From assembly GCA_013153335.1 (NCBI GenBank), contig JAADEP010000002.1, positions 1 through 10,432 on the forward strand: DNA of 10,432 nucleotides. Direction: 5' to 3'. The notes below the pieces were generated by a model. The model did no database searches, was not told the origin of the DNA, and saw only the letters and a list, made by a program, of their open reading frames with translations. The stretch is from Chloroflexota bacterium (GTDB lineage Bacteria; Chloroflexota; Anaerolineae; Anaerolineales; DRMV01). Positions 1-5,996 of this stretch are shown here, one piece after another (positions within the stretch are counted from its first letter, which is position 1; each line of letters starts with the position of its first letter). A program made the translations under genes and the position numbers.

Positions 1-552
1 TTCCCCAACGAAAACCCGAACCTCTACCGCGCGGGCGCGGCTTTGATCCCCGCGTTCGTGCTCGCGGGCTCGGCCTTGCGGGCCCTGCGCCGCGCGTGGG
101 ACGCCTGGCATCCCCCCTTGGGCACGCTGCTGGCCGTGGCCTTGTGGCTTTGGTCCATGGCCGCGAGCTACCACCTGGTCTTCCACGAATATCAGCGCAT
201 CTATCGCCTCTCCACGTGGAACGCGTCGGAGATGGGCCAGGTGATCGGCGGCTTCGCGCGCTCTGTGGGCGGGCCGGACCGGGCCTGGGTGGTCCCGTAC
301 CCCTACTGGGTGGACACCCGGCTCGTGGGCATTTGGGCCGGCTACCCAGGCGTGGATTACGCGCTCTTCCCCGACCAGCTGGAGCACACCCTGGCCACCC
401 CCGCGCCGAAGCTGTTTTTGCTCAAGCCCGAGGACCAAGCCAGCCTTGAGCAGCTTTGGGCTTTGTATCCGAACGCGCGTGTTTGGCGCTACCGTGCTTC
501 GGTCGAGGGCAAAGACTTCCTCCTTTTCTTTGTGCCCACGGACCCCAAGTGA
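1..552 (+). CDS. C-terminal part of a GT39/ArnT-type membrane glycosyltransferase (5' end outside window)
   Basis: The reading frame is open from base 1 and ends at TGA 550-552, giving the last 183 residues of a larger protein. It starts at the end of the multi-spanning membrane region: an NPNLYR loop, then two hydrophobic helices at about residues 13-28 and 42-60. A soluble tail follows with the pattern seen at the end of PMT/ArnT-like (GT39) proteins: WNASEMG, a WVVPYPYWVDTRLVGIW segment, and a final KDFLLFFVP strand. Such enzymes use polyprenyl-phosphate sugars as donors at the membrane. The catalytic N-terminal loop with its acidic residues is outside the window, so donor and acceptor are unknown. 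An ATG at 96 opens a shorter frame that is only a shadow. There is no clear intrinsic terminator after the stop, only a 5-bp stem at 563-575 without a T run. The family call is by resemblance of the tail only. Confidence 0.75.
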   Translation, partial: FPNENPNLYRAGAALIPAFVLAGSALRALRRAWDAWHPPLGTLLAVALWLWSMAASYHLVFHEYQRIYRLSTWNASEMGQVIGGFARSVGGPDRAWVVPYPYWVDTRLVGIWAGYPGVDYALFPDQLEHTLATPAPKLFLLKPEDQASLEQLWALYPNARVWRYRASVEGKDFLLFFVPTDPK

Positions 553-619
553 ACCAACGTAGGCCCAGCCTGGGCTCAGGACCGGGGCAACGAACGCAAG
601 CCTGGGCCGCGGGTTGGCG

Positions 620-625
620 TATAAT
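620..625 (+). promoter_or_regulatory. Candidate -10 box (TATAAT) upstream of the ABC ATPase gene
   Basis: A perfect TATAAT lies 55 bp before the ATG at 681, in the 128-bp gap after the glycosyltransferase gene. About 17 bp upstream (597-602, CAAGCC) there is nothing like TTGACA, and no TGN extension precedes the box. The call therefore rests on the -10 hexamer being perfect, AT-rich in GC-rich DNA, and correctly placed and oriented. The rest of the gap shows no operator-like inverted repeat that I can defend. Confidence 0.5.
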
Positions 626-680
626 CCTGAACAAGACGGACGATCACGAGCGGGGGAGCTCCGCGCGTTTTGAGGTGGGT

Positions 681-1790
681 ATGGACGGGCCGCGAGGTGG
701 TTTGCGGGTCGAAAACCTATACAAACGCTTTGGCCGAGACGTGGCCGTCGATGGGGTTTCCTTCGACATCAAGCCGGGTGAGTTCTTCTCTTTATTAGGC
801 CCGAGCGGCTGCGGCAAGACTACGACCTTGCGCATCATTGGGGGACTGCTGACCCCGGACGCGGGGCGCGTGTACCTCAACGACGAAGACATCACCTTCC
901 TGCCGCCTGAGAAGCGGGATATCAACATTGTCTTCCAGCATTATGCCCTTTTTCCCCATCTAACCGTGTATGACAACGTCGCTTTTGGGCCACGACGGCA
1001 AGGTTGGCCCGAAGACCGCATCAAGGCCGAAGTGGGCCGCTTGTTAGAGATGGTCCATCTTCAGGGCTATGAGCACAAATATCCGCGCGAACTCTCAGGC
1101 GGCGAACAGCAGCGCGTGGCCCTCATCCGCGCGCTCATCACCCGTCCCCAGGTGCTTTTGCTGGATGAACCCCTGGGCGCGTTGGACCTCAAGATTCGCC
1201 AGCAGTTGCAGTTGGAGCTCATCAACATTCAAGACGCCTTCCACATCACCTTTATTTATGTAACCCACGACCAGTCCGAAGCCCTGGCCATGGGCGATCG
1301 CATCGCGGTGATGAACGAAGGCCGCATTTTGCAGATCGGCGACCCGCGCACCATCTACGAAAACCCCATCAACCGCTTTGTCGCGTACTTCATCGGCAAT
1401 ACCAACCTGCTGGAAGGCCGGGTGGCCGAAGTGCGGCCCGGTGGGATGGCCCGGGTACATATCCCGGGCATTGGGGACGTGTGGGGCATGTGCCGGCATC
1501 ACTGCGAGCGCTTGCGGGTGGGCCTGGATGTCGCGGTGTCGGTCCGGCCTGAGAAGATCAACATCAGCCGAACCCCGCCGTCGGAACCGGGGTATAATAC
1601 CATCACCGGGCTGGTGCAGGATATCATCTATCTGGGCGTGAGCATTGAGTACATCATACGGCTGGAGCAGGGGTTGACGTTGCGGGTGTTTCAGCAAAAC
1701 TTGGCCGACGATGCCCGGCAGGTGATTACATGGGATGAGATCGTGTGGCTGTATTGGTTGCCGGCCCACGCGTTGGTGTTGATCGATTGA
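681..1790 (+). CDS. ABC importer ATP-binding protein, PotA/spermidine-putrescine type
   Basis: This 369-residue cytoplasmic ATPase would power a solute importer. All ABC signatures are present and intact: Walker A GPSGCGKTT (40-48), Q-loop glutamine 86 in VFQHYALFPH, signature LSGGEQQR (138-145), Walker B VLLLDEP (158-164), D-loop LGALD (165-169) and switch histidine 196 in VTHDQSEAL. Residues from about 240 to the end form a TOBE-type regulatory domain, as in PotA, UgpC and FbpC ATPases. Length fits PotA (about 370 residues). The frame is open back to 456, but the upstream part overlaps the previous gene and does not resemble a protein. ATG 681 is preceded by GAGGTG (672-677); a GTG at 675 would add two residues and is possible. 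The matching permeases lie downstream, past a terminator and an aminotransferase gene. Polyamine-type specificity is inferred from family and partners; ATPases alone do not reveal the solute. Confidence 0.9.
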   Translation: MDGPRGGLRVENLYKRFGRDVAVDGVSFDIKPGEFFSLLGPSGCGKTTTLRIIGGLLTPDAGRVYLNDEDITFLPPEKRDINIVFQHYALFPHLTVYDNVAFGPRRQGWPEDRIKAEVGRLLEMVHLQGYEHKYPRELSGGEQQRVALIRALITRPQVLLLDEPLGALDLKIRQQLQLELINIQDAFHITFIYVTHDQSEALAMGDRIAVMNEGRILQIGDPRTIYENPINRFVAYFIGNTNLLEGRVAEVRPGGMARVHIPGIGDVWGMCRHHCERLRVGLDVAVSVRPEKINISRTPPSEPGYNTITGLVQDIIYLGVSIEYIIRLEQGLTLRVFQQNLADDARQVITWDEIVWLYWLPAHALVLID

Positions 1791-1826
1791 TTCTGACCCG
1801 TACGCAGGGTCGCACGATCGCGCGCC

Positions 1827-1852
1827 GGGCGACCGGGAGGTCGCCCTTTTTT
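1827..1852 (+). terminator. Strong intrinsic terminator after the ABC ATPase gene
   Basis: A perfect 8-bp stem (GGGCGACC at 1827-1834 with GGTCGCCC at 1839-1846) closes a GGGA tetraloop and is followed at once by six T (1847-1852). This is a textbook factor-independent terminator. It lies 37 bp past the ATPase stop and 41 bp before the aminotransferase ATG. It separates the ATPase from the permease genes that should work with it, so it probably sets their expression ratio or requires a promoter that I cannot see in the remaining 41 bp. Confidence 0.85.
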
Positions 1853-1883
1853 CGCGCAAGCTCGCGATGCCCAGGCCGTTCTC

Positions 1884-1888
1884 GGAGG
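1884..1888 (+). promoter_or_regulatory. Ribosome binding site GGAGG that fixes the aminotransferase start
   Basis: GGAGG sits 5 bases before the ATG at 1894. The earlier in-frame ATG at 1867 lies upstream of this site and has no comparable site of its own, so 1894 is the better start. Confidence 0.75.
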
Positions 1889-1893
1889 TGAGC

Positions 1894-3270
1894 ATGGCTC
1901 CCCAAAAGCCCGCGTATCCCCTGCCCCAGGTGCGCGTGCCGCCGCCGGGGCCCAAAAGCCGAGCGCTCATGGCGCGCGAACAACGCCTGCTCTACTCGGC
2001 TTGGAGCGCGGGGAAGACCGTGCCCTTCATTCTGCAGCGCAAGGCCGGTTGGTTGCTTGAGGATGTGGACGGCAACCGCTACTTGGACATGGTGACCGGC
2101 TGGGCCTCGACACCCTTGGGCGCGGGCTATCGGCCCGTGCTGCAGGCCGCGGTTGATGCCCTGTGGGAGAGCGGCGGGGTCGAGTGCGTCAGCTACATCA
2201 CCGATTATCACGTGCTTGCCTTGGCCGAAAAGCTGGTCGCGCTCGCGCCGTCGAACCTGACCCGGGTCGCGCCCGATACCACCGGGACCGAAGCGGTGGA
2301 GGCCGCGCTGCGGCTGGCGCGCGCAGCCACGGGCCGTTATTTCGTCATCACCTTCCATGGCTCCTTCCACGGCGGCAATTACGCGGCCGGCACAGCCGGG
2401 CCCACATCCCCCGACGTGGGCCGCGGCCTGCGGGAATACGTCCACGGTTTCATCCACGTCCCCTATCCCACCTGCTATCGCTGCCCGTTTGGCCAGACCT
2501 ATCCCGAATGCGGGCTCACGTGCTTGCGTTACATCGAAGACGTGGTTTTGCGCTACGAAGTGGATCCAGAGCAAATCGCGGGCGTGCTTTTCGAACCCAT
2601 CCAGGGCGAGAACGGGGTGCAAATCCCGCCGGACGAGTGGATGCAGGGATTGCACGCGTTGGCGCGTAAATACGGTTGGATGCTGATCGACGACGAAGTG
2701 CAGACCGGTTTGGGGCGTACGGGCAAAATGTGGGCCATAGAGCACTGGCCCGGCGTGGACGTCGACCTCATGCCCTTGGCGAAGTCCTTGAGCGGCGGCG
2801 CGCTGCCCATTGCGGCCGTGCTGGGCACCGAGGCCGTGATGACGGCCGACGACGAGATCTACCTGGGCGGCACCTTCGCATGGCAGCCGGCCGCGTGTGC
2901 GGCCGCACTCGCGGGCCTCGAAGCCCTCGAACGAGAGCGCGTGCTCGACAACGTGGCCGAACTCGAACGCATCGCGCGCGAAGTCATGTTGCCTTGGCGA
3001 ACGCGTTACGCGCTCGTGGGCGACGTGCGCATTAAAGGCACCTACATCGCGGTGGAATTCGTGCGCGATCGGGCGCGCAAAACGCCCGCGCCCGAAGAAG
3101 CTGCGGCCATTCATCGCCGCGCGGTCGCCAAAGGCCTGGTGGCCATTTACGAATGGGAGATCTGGTGGATTCGGCTGCTGCCGGCGCTCAACATGCCGCC
3201 AGAGCTGTTTCGGCACGGCCTCGCGCTGCTCGAAGAGGCCATCGCCGAGGTGGAACGCGAGGCCGCGTAG
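1894..3270 (+). CDS. Class III (PLP-dependent) aminotransferase
   Basis: The 458-residue product is a fold-type I PLP enzyme of the class III (omega-amino acid/acetylornithine/GABA) group. Visible features are TTGTEAVEAALRLAR (129-143, cofactor phosphate binding), FHGSFHG (154-160), the DDEVQTGLGRTG motif with cofactor-nitrogen Asp267, the Schiff-base lysine Lys297 in LAKSLSGG, TFAWQP (327-332) and a likely substrate-carboxylate arginine, Arg427. Four cysteines form C-X2-C-X8-C-X3-C (194, 197, 206, 210) in CYRCPFGQTYPECGLTC, a motif repeated in the second aminotransferase of this window. Some positions drift from the usual form: TT where SG-type members have NS before GTEA, and RLLPAL where RxxPPL is usual. 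The gene is first in a tight run with two permeases (16-bp gap), so its substrate is probably the imported solute or a product of it. Amino donor and acceptor cannot be assigned; a product name such as GABA or aspartate aminotransferase would be a guess. Confidence 0.9.
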   Translation: MAPQKPAYPLPQVRVPPPGPKSRALMAREQRLLYSAWSAGKTVPFILQRKAGWLLEDVDGNRYLDMVTGWASTPLGAGYRPVLQAAVDALWESGGVECVSYITDYHVLALAEKLVALAPSNLTRVAPDTTGTEAVEAALRLARAATGRYFVITFHGSFHGGNYAAGTAGPTSPDVGRGLREYVHGFIHVPYPTCYRCPFGQTYPECGLTCLRYIEDVVLRYEVDPEQIAGVLFEPIQGENGVQIPPDEWMQGLHALARKYGWMLIDDEVQTGLGRTGKMWAIEHWPGVDVDLMPLAKSLSGGALPIAAVLGTEAVMTADDEIYLGGTFAWQPAACAAALAGLEALERERVLDNVAELERIAREVMLPWRTRYALVGDVRIKGTYIAVEFVRDRARKTPAPEEAAAIHRRAVAKGLVAIYEWEIWWIRLLPALNMPPELFRHGLALLEEAIAEVEREAA

Positions 3271-3286
3271 CACGGAGAGGGGCGCC

Positions 3287-4156
3287 ATGACCCGACGCTG
3301 GCGTTATGTGATGAGCCAATACGCGGCGTTGGCGGTGAACATCCTGCCGCCCTTCCTCTATTTGCTCGTTTTCTTCTACGTGCCCATGTCCATCTTGCTG
3401 GTCATGAGCTTTTGGAAGTCGGGCTACATGACCCTCACGCCCGCGTTCACCTTCGAGAACTACCGCCTTTTTTTCACCTCGCCCATTTACCTGCGCGCGC
3501 TGCTCAACACCTTTCTCATCGCGACCGGGACCATGCTCGCCCTGGTCGTGCTGAGCTATCCCATTGCTTACTACCTGGCTCGCTTCTCCCCGCGGCACGA
3601 GCGGCTCATCCTCTTCCTCATCATCATTCCTGTCGAAATCAACTTTCTCATTCGCATTTTCGCCTGGAAGATTGCGTTAGGCCGAAACGGCATCATCAAT
3701 AGCGCGCTCATGAGCTTAGGGGTCATTGACGAGCCCCTAAGTTTTTTGTTGTATAGCAAGTTCGCGGTTGCCCTGGTGCTGGTCCACGAATGGCTGCCCT
3801 ACGTCGTGATCCCCCTTTACTTGGCTTTGAAGGGCATTCCGCAAGAGATCATTGACGCGGCGCGCTCGCTAGGTGCGAACCGGTGGGACGTGTTTTGGCG
3901 CATCATCTTCCCGCTGAGCGCGCCGGGCCTGTTCGCGTCGTTCGTGTTGGTTTACATCCCCATGTTGGGCGAGTTTGCGGTGCCCACCTTGGTCGGCGGG
4001 CCGTCGGGGTATATGCTGGGCAATGTGATCGAAAGCCAATTCTTGAGCGCGGGCAACTGGGGTTTGGGCTCGGCCATCGGCTTCGTGCTCCTGACCATCA
4101 TCTTGATCTTGGTCGCGCTGGTGCTGAAAGTGGCGGGCTTGGAACGCATGCTCTAG
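3287..4156 (+). CDS. ABC importer permease, PotB type (first membrane subunit)
   Basis: The 289-residue integral membrane protein has about six hydrophobic segments (roughly residues 17-40, 72-98, 107-130, 157-180, 212-235 and 262-284). Its cytoplasmic EAA loop is at about 187-214, seen as DAARSLGANRW followed by WRIIFPLSAPG; this loop docks on the ATPase. Asp190 replaces the usual Glu of the EAA triplet, a common variation. PVEINFLIRIFAWK and GEFAVPTLVGGP resemble PotB/spermidine-putrescine and related permeases. The frame is open much further upstream, inside the aminotransferase gene, but ATG 3287 is chosen because GGAGAGGGG (3274-3282) lies just before it and the hydrophobic region begins soon after. 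It follows the aminotransferase stop by 16 bp and precedes the second permease by 10 bp, so the genes are co-transcribed. It should form a heterodimer with that permease. Confidence 0.9.
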   Translation: MTRRWRYVMSQYAALAVNILPPFLYLLVFFYVPMSILLVMSFWKSGYMTLTPAFTFENYRLFFTSPIYLRALLNTFLIATGTMLALVVLSYPIAYYLARFSPRHERLILFLIIIPVEINFLIRIFAWKIALGRNGIINSALMSLGVIDEPLSFLLYSKFAVALVLVHEWLPYVVIPLYLALKGIPQEIIDAARSLGANRWDVFWRIIFPLSAPGLFASFVLVYIPMLGEFAVPTLVGGPSGYMLGNVIESQFLSAGNWGLGSAIGFVLLTIILILVALVLKVAGLERML

Positions 4157-4160
4157 GAGG
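4155..4160 (+). promoter_or_regulatory. Ribosome binding site AGGAGG overlapping the upstream stop codon
   Basis: AGGAGG shares its first two bases with the TAG stop of the first permease (4154-4156) and sits 6 bases before ATG 4167. The overlap points to coupled translation of the two permeases, which are needed in a 1:1 ratio. Confidence 0.8.
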
Positions 4161-4166
4161 CGGGAC

Positions 4167-4964
4167 ATGGCTCGAGGGGGCCGGGCAATACGGTTCGCGC
4201 TGGCGTTTTACACCTACGTGGTCTTGGGGTTGCTGATCTACCTCCCCATCGTGATTTTGATCGTGTTCTCGTTCAACGATTCCCGGGTGATGAGCTTGCC
4301 TTGGAGCGGGTTCACGCTGAAGTGGTATCGCATTGTGCTGCAGCGGGAGGATTTGCACCAGGCCATCTGGACCTCGCTATGGATCGCGACCGTGGTGACC
4401 CTGATCAGCCTGGTGCTAGGCGTGCTCGCGGCCAACGCGATGGCGCGTTATCGGTACAAAGGACGCACCCTTTTCACCGGCTACGTGGCCCTTCCCTTTG
4501 TGATTCCGTGGCTGCTTTTGGGTATTGCGCTGCTGCTGTTCTTCAATTTCTTGGGCATCCCCCTTTCGGCCTGGACGATTATTTTGAGCCACGTGACCTT
4601 TGACACGCCTTTGGTGGCCATTTTGGTCGCGGCCCGGCTGCATCAGTTTGACCCAACCTTGGAGGACGCCGCGCGCGATCTGGGTTGTACGCCTTGGCAG
4701 GCGTTCCGGTACGTCACCCTGCCCATTATCGCGCCCGCGGTCATTGCCGCGACCATTTTCGCGTTCAACTGGTCCTTTGACGCGTTCGTTGTGACCCACT
4801 TCGTCAGCGGAACCCAGGTCACCTTCCCTTTGTGGGTATGGTCCGCGTTGCGCTATCCCAAAAACCTACCGGTGATCAACGCGGTGTCGAGCATTATTGT
4901 CATCGTGGAGATGGGGTTGATCGTGGTTGCCGAAGTGCTGCGCCGACGCGGGGAAGCCGCGTAG
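4167..4964 (+). CDS. ABC importer permease, PotC type (second membrane subunit)
   Basis: The 265-residue membrane protein is the usual length for PotC-type permeases. About six hydrophobic segments are visible (roughly 12-35, 68-92, 103-127, 138-156, 187-208 and 236-256). The early periplasmic loop FSFNDSR with GFTLKWY is a hallmark of PotC/YdcV-like permeases. The EAA loop is EDAARDLGCTPWQAF followed by RYVTLPIIAP (166-190). The later SFDAFVVTHFVSG corresponds to the conserved S-x-D-D-F-V-x-T-x-F segment of PotC relatives, with Ala in place of the second Asp. It follows the first permease by 10 bp and is 29 bp from the cyclodeaminase-family gene. With the ATPase at 681-1790 it makes a nearly complete importer; no solute-binding protein is in the window. 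Polyamine-like solute is an inference from family. Confidence 0.9.
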   Translation: MARGGRAIRFALAFYTYVVLGLLIYLPIVILIVFSFNDSRVMSLPWSGFTLKWYRIVLQREDLHQAIWTSLWIATVVTLISLVLGVLAANAMARYRYKGRTLFTGYVALPFVIPWLLLGIALLLFFNFLGIPLSAWTIILSHVTFDTPLVAILVAARLHQFDPTLEDAARDLGCTPWQAFRYVTLPIIAPAVIAATIFAFNWSFDAFVVTHFVSGTQVTFPLWVWSALRYPKNLPVINAVSSIIVIVEMGLIVVAEVLRRRGEAA

Positions 4965-4993
4965 CGGGGCACGTCGCTTAGGAGGCCAAAACC

Positions 4994-5980
4994 ATGGCGG
5001 AGTCTGACTTGTTGTATTTGACCGAAAGCCAAGTCCAGAAGTTGATCAATCCGCGAGAGGCTGTGATGTGGGCCCGGGAGGGCTTTCTCGATGAAGCCGA
5101 GGGCCGGGTCGTGGACGCGCGTTTCTATTTGCCCATCGCCCAAGGCCAGTTCCTCAAACCCAGCGGCGCGTATCGCCAAGGGGATGCGGTCGCGATGCTG
5201 CACGTCTTCGGCTACTTCCCCCAGGTGCAACCCACCCGGCCCGCGACCTCGTCGCTGCTGCTCTTGTGGGACGTGCAGACCGGGCAGCCCGCGGCCTTGC
5301 TCGAAGCCAACTGGCTGACCGCGCTGAAGACCGCGGCCGCGAGCACCGTGGTCGCGCAGGCGTTGGCTCGACCGGGCGCGGATACGGTGGCCATTTTCGG
5401 CGTTGGTCAACAAGGCCGCATGCACTTGCAGACCTTAGCCGAGTTCTTCGCGCTGCGTCAGGCGTGGATCGTGGATGTGAGCCACGCGCGCGCGGTCGCG
5501 TTCGCGCGGCAATGGAGCCCGCGGTTGGGCTTTCCGATTTGGGCCGTGCCTTATGAGCGTCGCGACGAAGCCGTACGCGCGGCCGATATGGTCATCACCG
5601 TGACCACCGCGAACGAACCCATGGTGGAATACGCGTGGCTCAAGCCCGGCGCGTTGGTCATCAAGTTGGGCTCATATCAAGAGCTGGCTCCTGACGTTTT
5701 GCTGCAGGCCGATCGCGTCGTGGTCGACCGGTGGGAGTATGTCGCGGCGCGGCTTCCGGAGGTGCGGCAGCTGGTCGAACAGGGCCTGCTCACCCGCGAG
5801 CACGTGGTCGAGTGGCCCGATGTGCTTGCGGGCCGCGCACCGGGTCGCCAGCGACGGGACGACATCATCGTGTACCTTTCCTTGGGCCTGGGCGGCGAGT
5901 TCGCGGCCATCGCGTCGCATCTTTACGAGCGCGCGCGGGCTTTGCGCGCGGGCGCGCCTGTAGCCGGTCGCCGGGCCTGA
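4994..5980 (+). CDS. Ornithine cyclodeaminase/mu-crystallin family protein with atypical active site
   Basis: The 328-residue protein has the family layout: an N-terminal substrate/dimer region, then a Rossmann domain with GVGQQG (Gly136, Gly138, Gly141). Asp161 at the end of the second strand (WIVDVS) suggests a preference for NAD(H) over NADP(H). LTALKTAAAS (108-117) matches the family LTALRTAAAS block. The start is ATG 4994 with GGAGG (4981-4985) 8 bases ahead. Against Pseudomonas putida ornithine cyclodeaminase as I remember it, Arg45 is kept (Arg43 here), but Lys69 aligns with Leu69, Arg112 with Lys112, and the D-x-P-G-K segment carrying catalytic Asp228 is missing, leaving LGSYQEL (225-231). 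True ornithine cyclodeamination is therefore doubtful. Other activities in this family are ketimine (piperideine/pyrroline-2-carboxylate) reductase, alanine or arginine dehydrogenase and opine-type synthesis. It is last in the transporter gene run, so it probably acts on the same compound. Confidence 0.85.
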   Translation: MAESDLLYLTESQVQKLINPREAVMWAREGFLDEAEGRVVDARFYLPIAQGQFLKPSGAYRQGDAVAMLHVFGYFPQVQPTRPATSSLLLLWDVQTGQPAALLEANWLTALKTAAASTVVAQALARPGADTVAIFGVGQQGRMHLQTLAEFFALRQAWIVDVSHARAVAFARQWSPRLGFPIWAVPYERRDEAVRAADMVITVTTANEPMVEYAWLKPGALVIKLGSYQELAPDVLLQADRVVVDRWEYVAARLPEVRQLVEQGLLTREHVVEWPDVLAGRAPGRQRRDDIIVYLSLGLGGEFAAIASHLYERARALRAGAPVAGRRA

Positions 5981-5996
5981 AGCCGGCCCTGCGGCT
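5962..5996. terminator. Possible two-way termination hairpin between convergent genes
   Basis: An interrupted inverted repeat sits where the two gene blocks meet: AGCCG (5962-5966) can pair with CGGCT (5992-5996), and inside it GGGCC (5973-5977) with GGCCC (5985-5989) around a 7-base loop that includes the last two bases of the OCD-family stop codon. It reads as a hairpin on both strands. There is no T run on either side and bulges separate the stems, so this is only a weak candidate. Confidence 0.25.

Noticed and set aside
563..575. GCCCA-GCC-TGGGC stem after the glycosyltransferase gene, considered as a terminator.
   Set aside because: The stem is only 5 bp with a 3-base loop and no T run follows.
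456..680. N-terminal extension of the ABC ATPase.
   Set aside because: It overlaps the glycosyltransferase end and the promoter region, has no ABC-like sequence, and a better start with GAGGTG exists at 681.
1593..1598. TATAAT inside the ATPase gene, considered as a promoter for the downstream genes.
   Set aside because: No -35 partner is visible and the strong terminator at 1827-1852 lies between it and those genes; it falls in normal TOBE-domain coding sequence.
1726..3288. A 520-codon open frame on the minus strand.
   Set aside because: It lies antisense to the aminotransferase, has low-complexity His/Arg/Gly-rich composition and no recognisable domain; it results from the strong G/C third-position bias.
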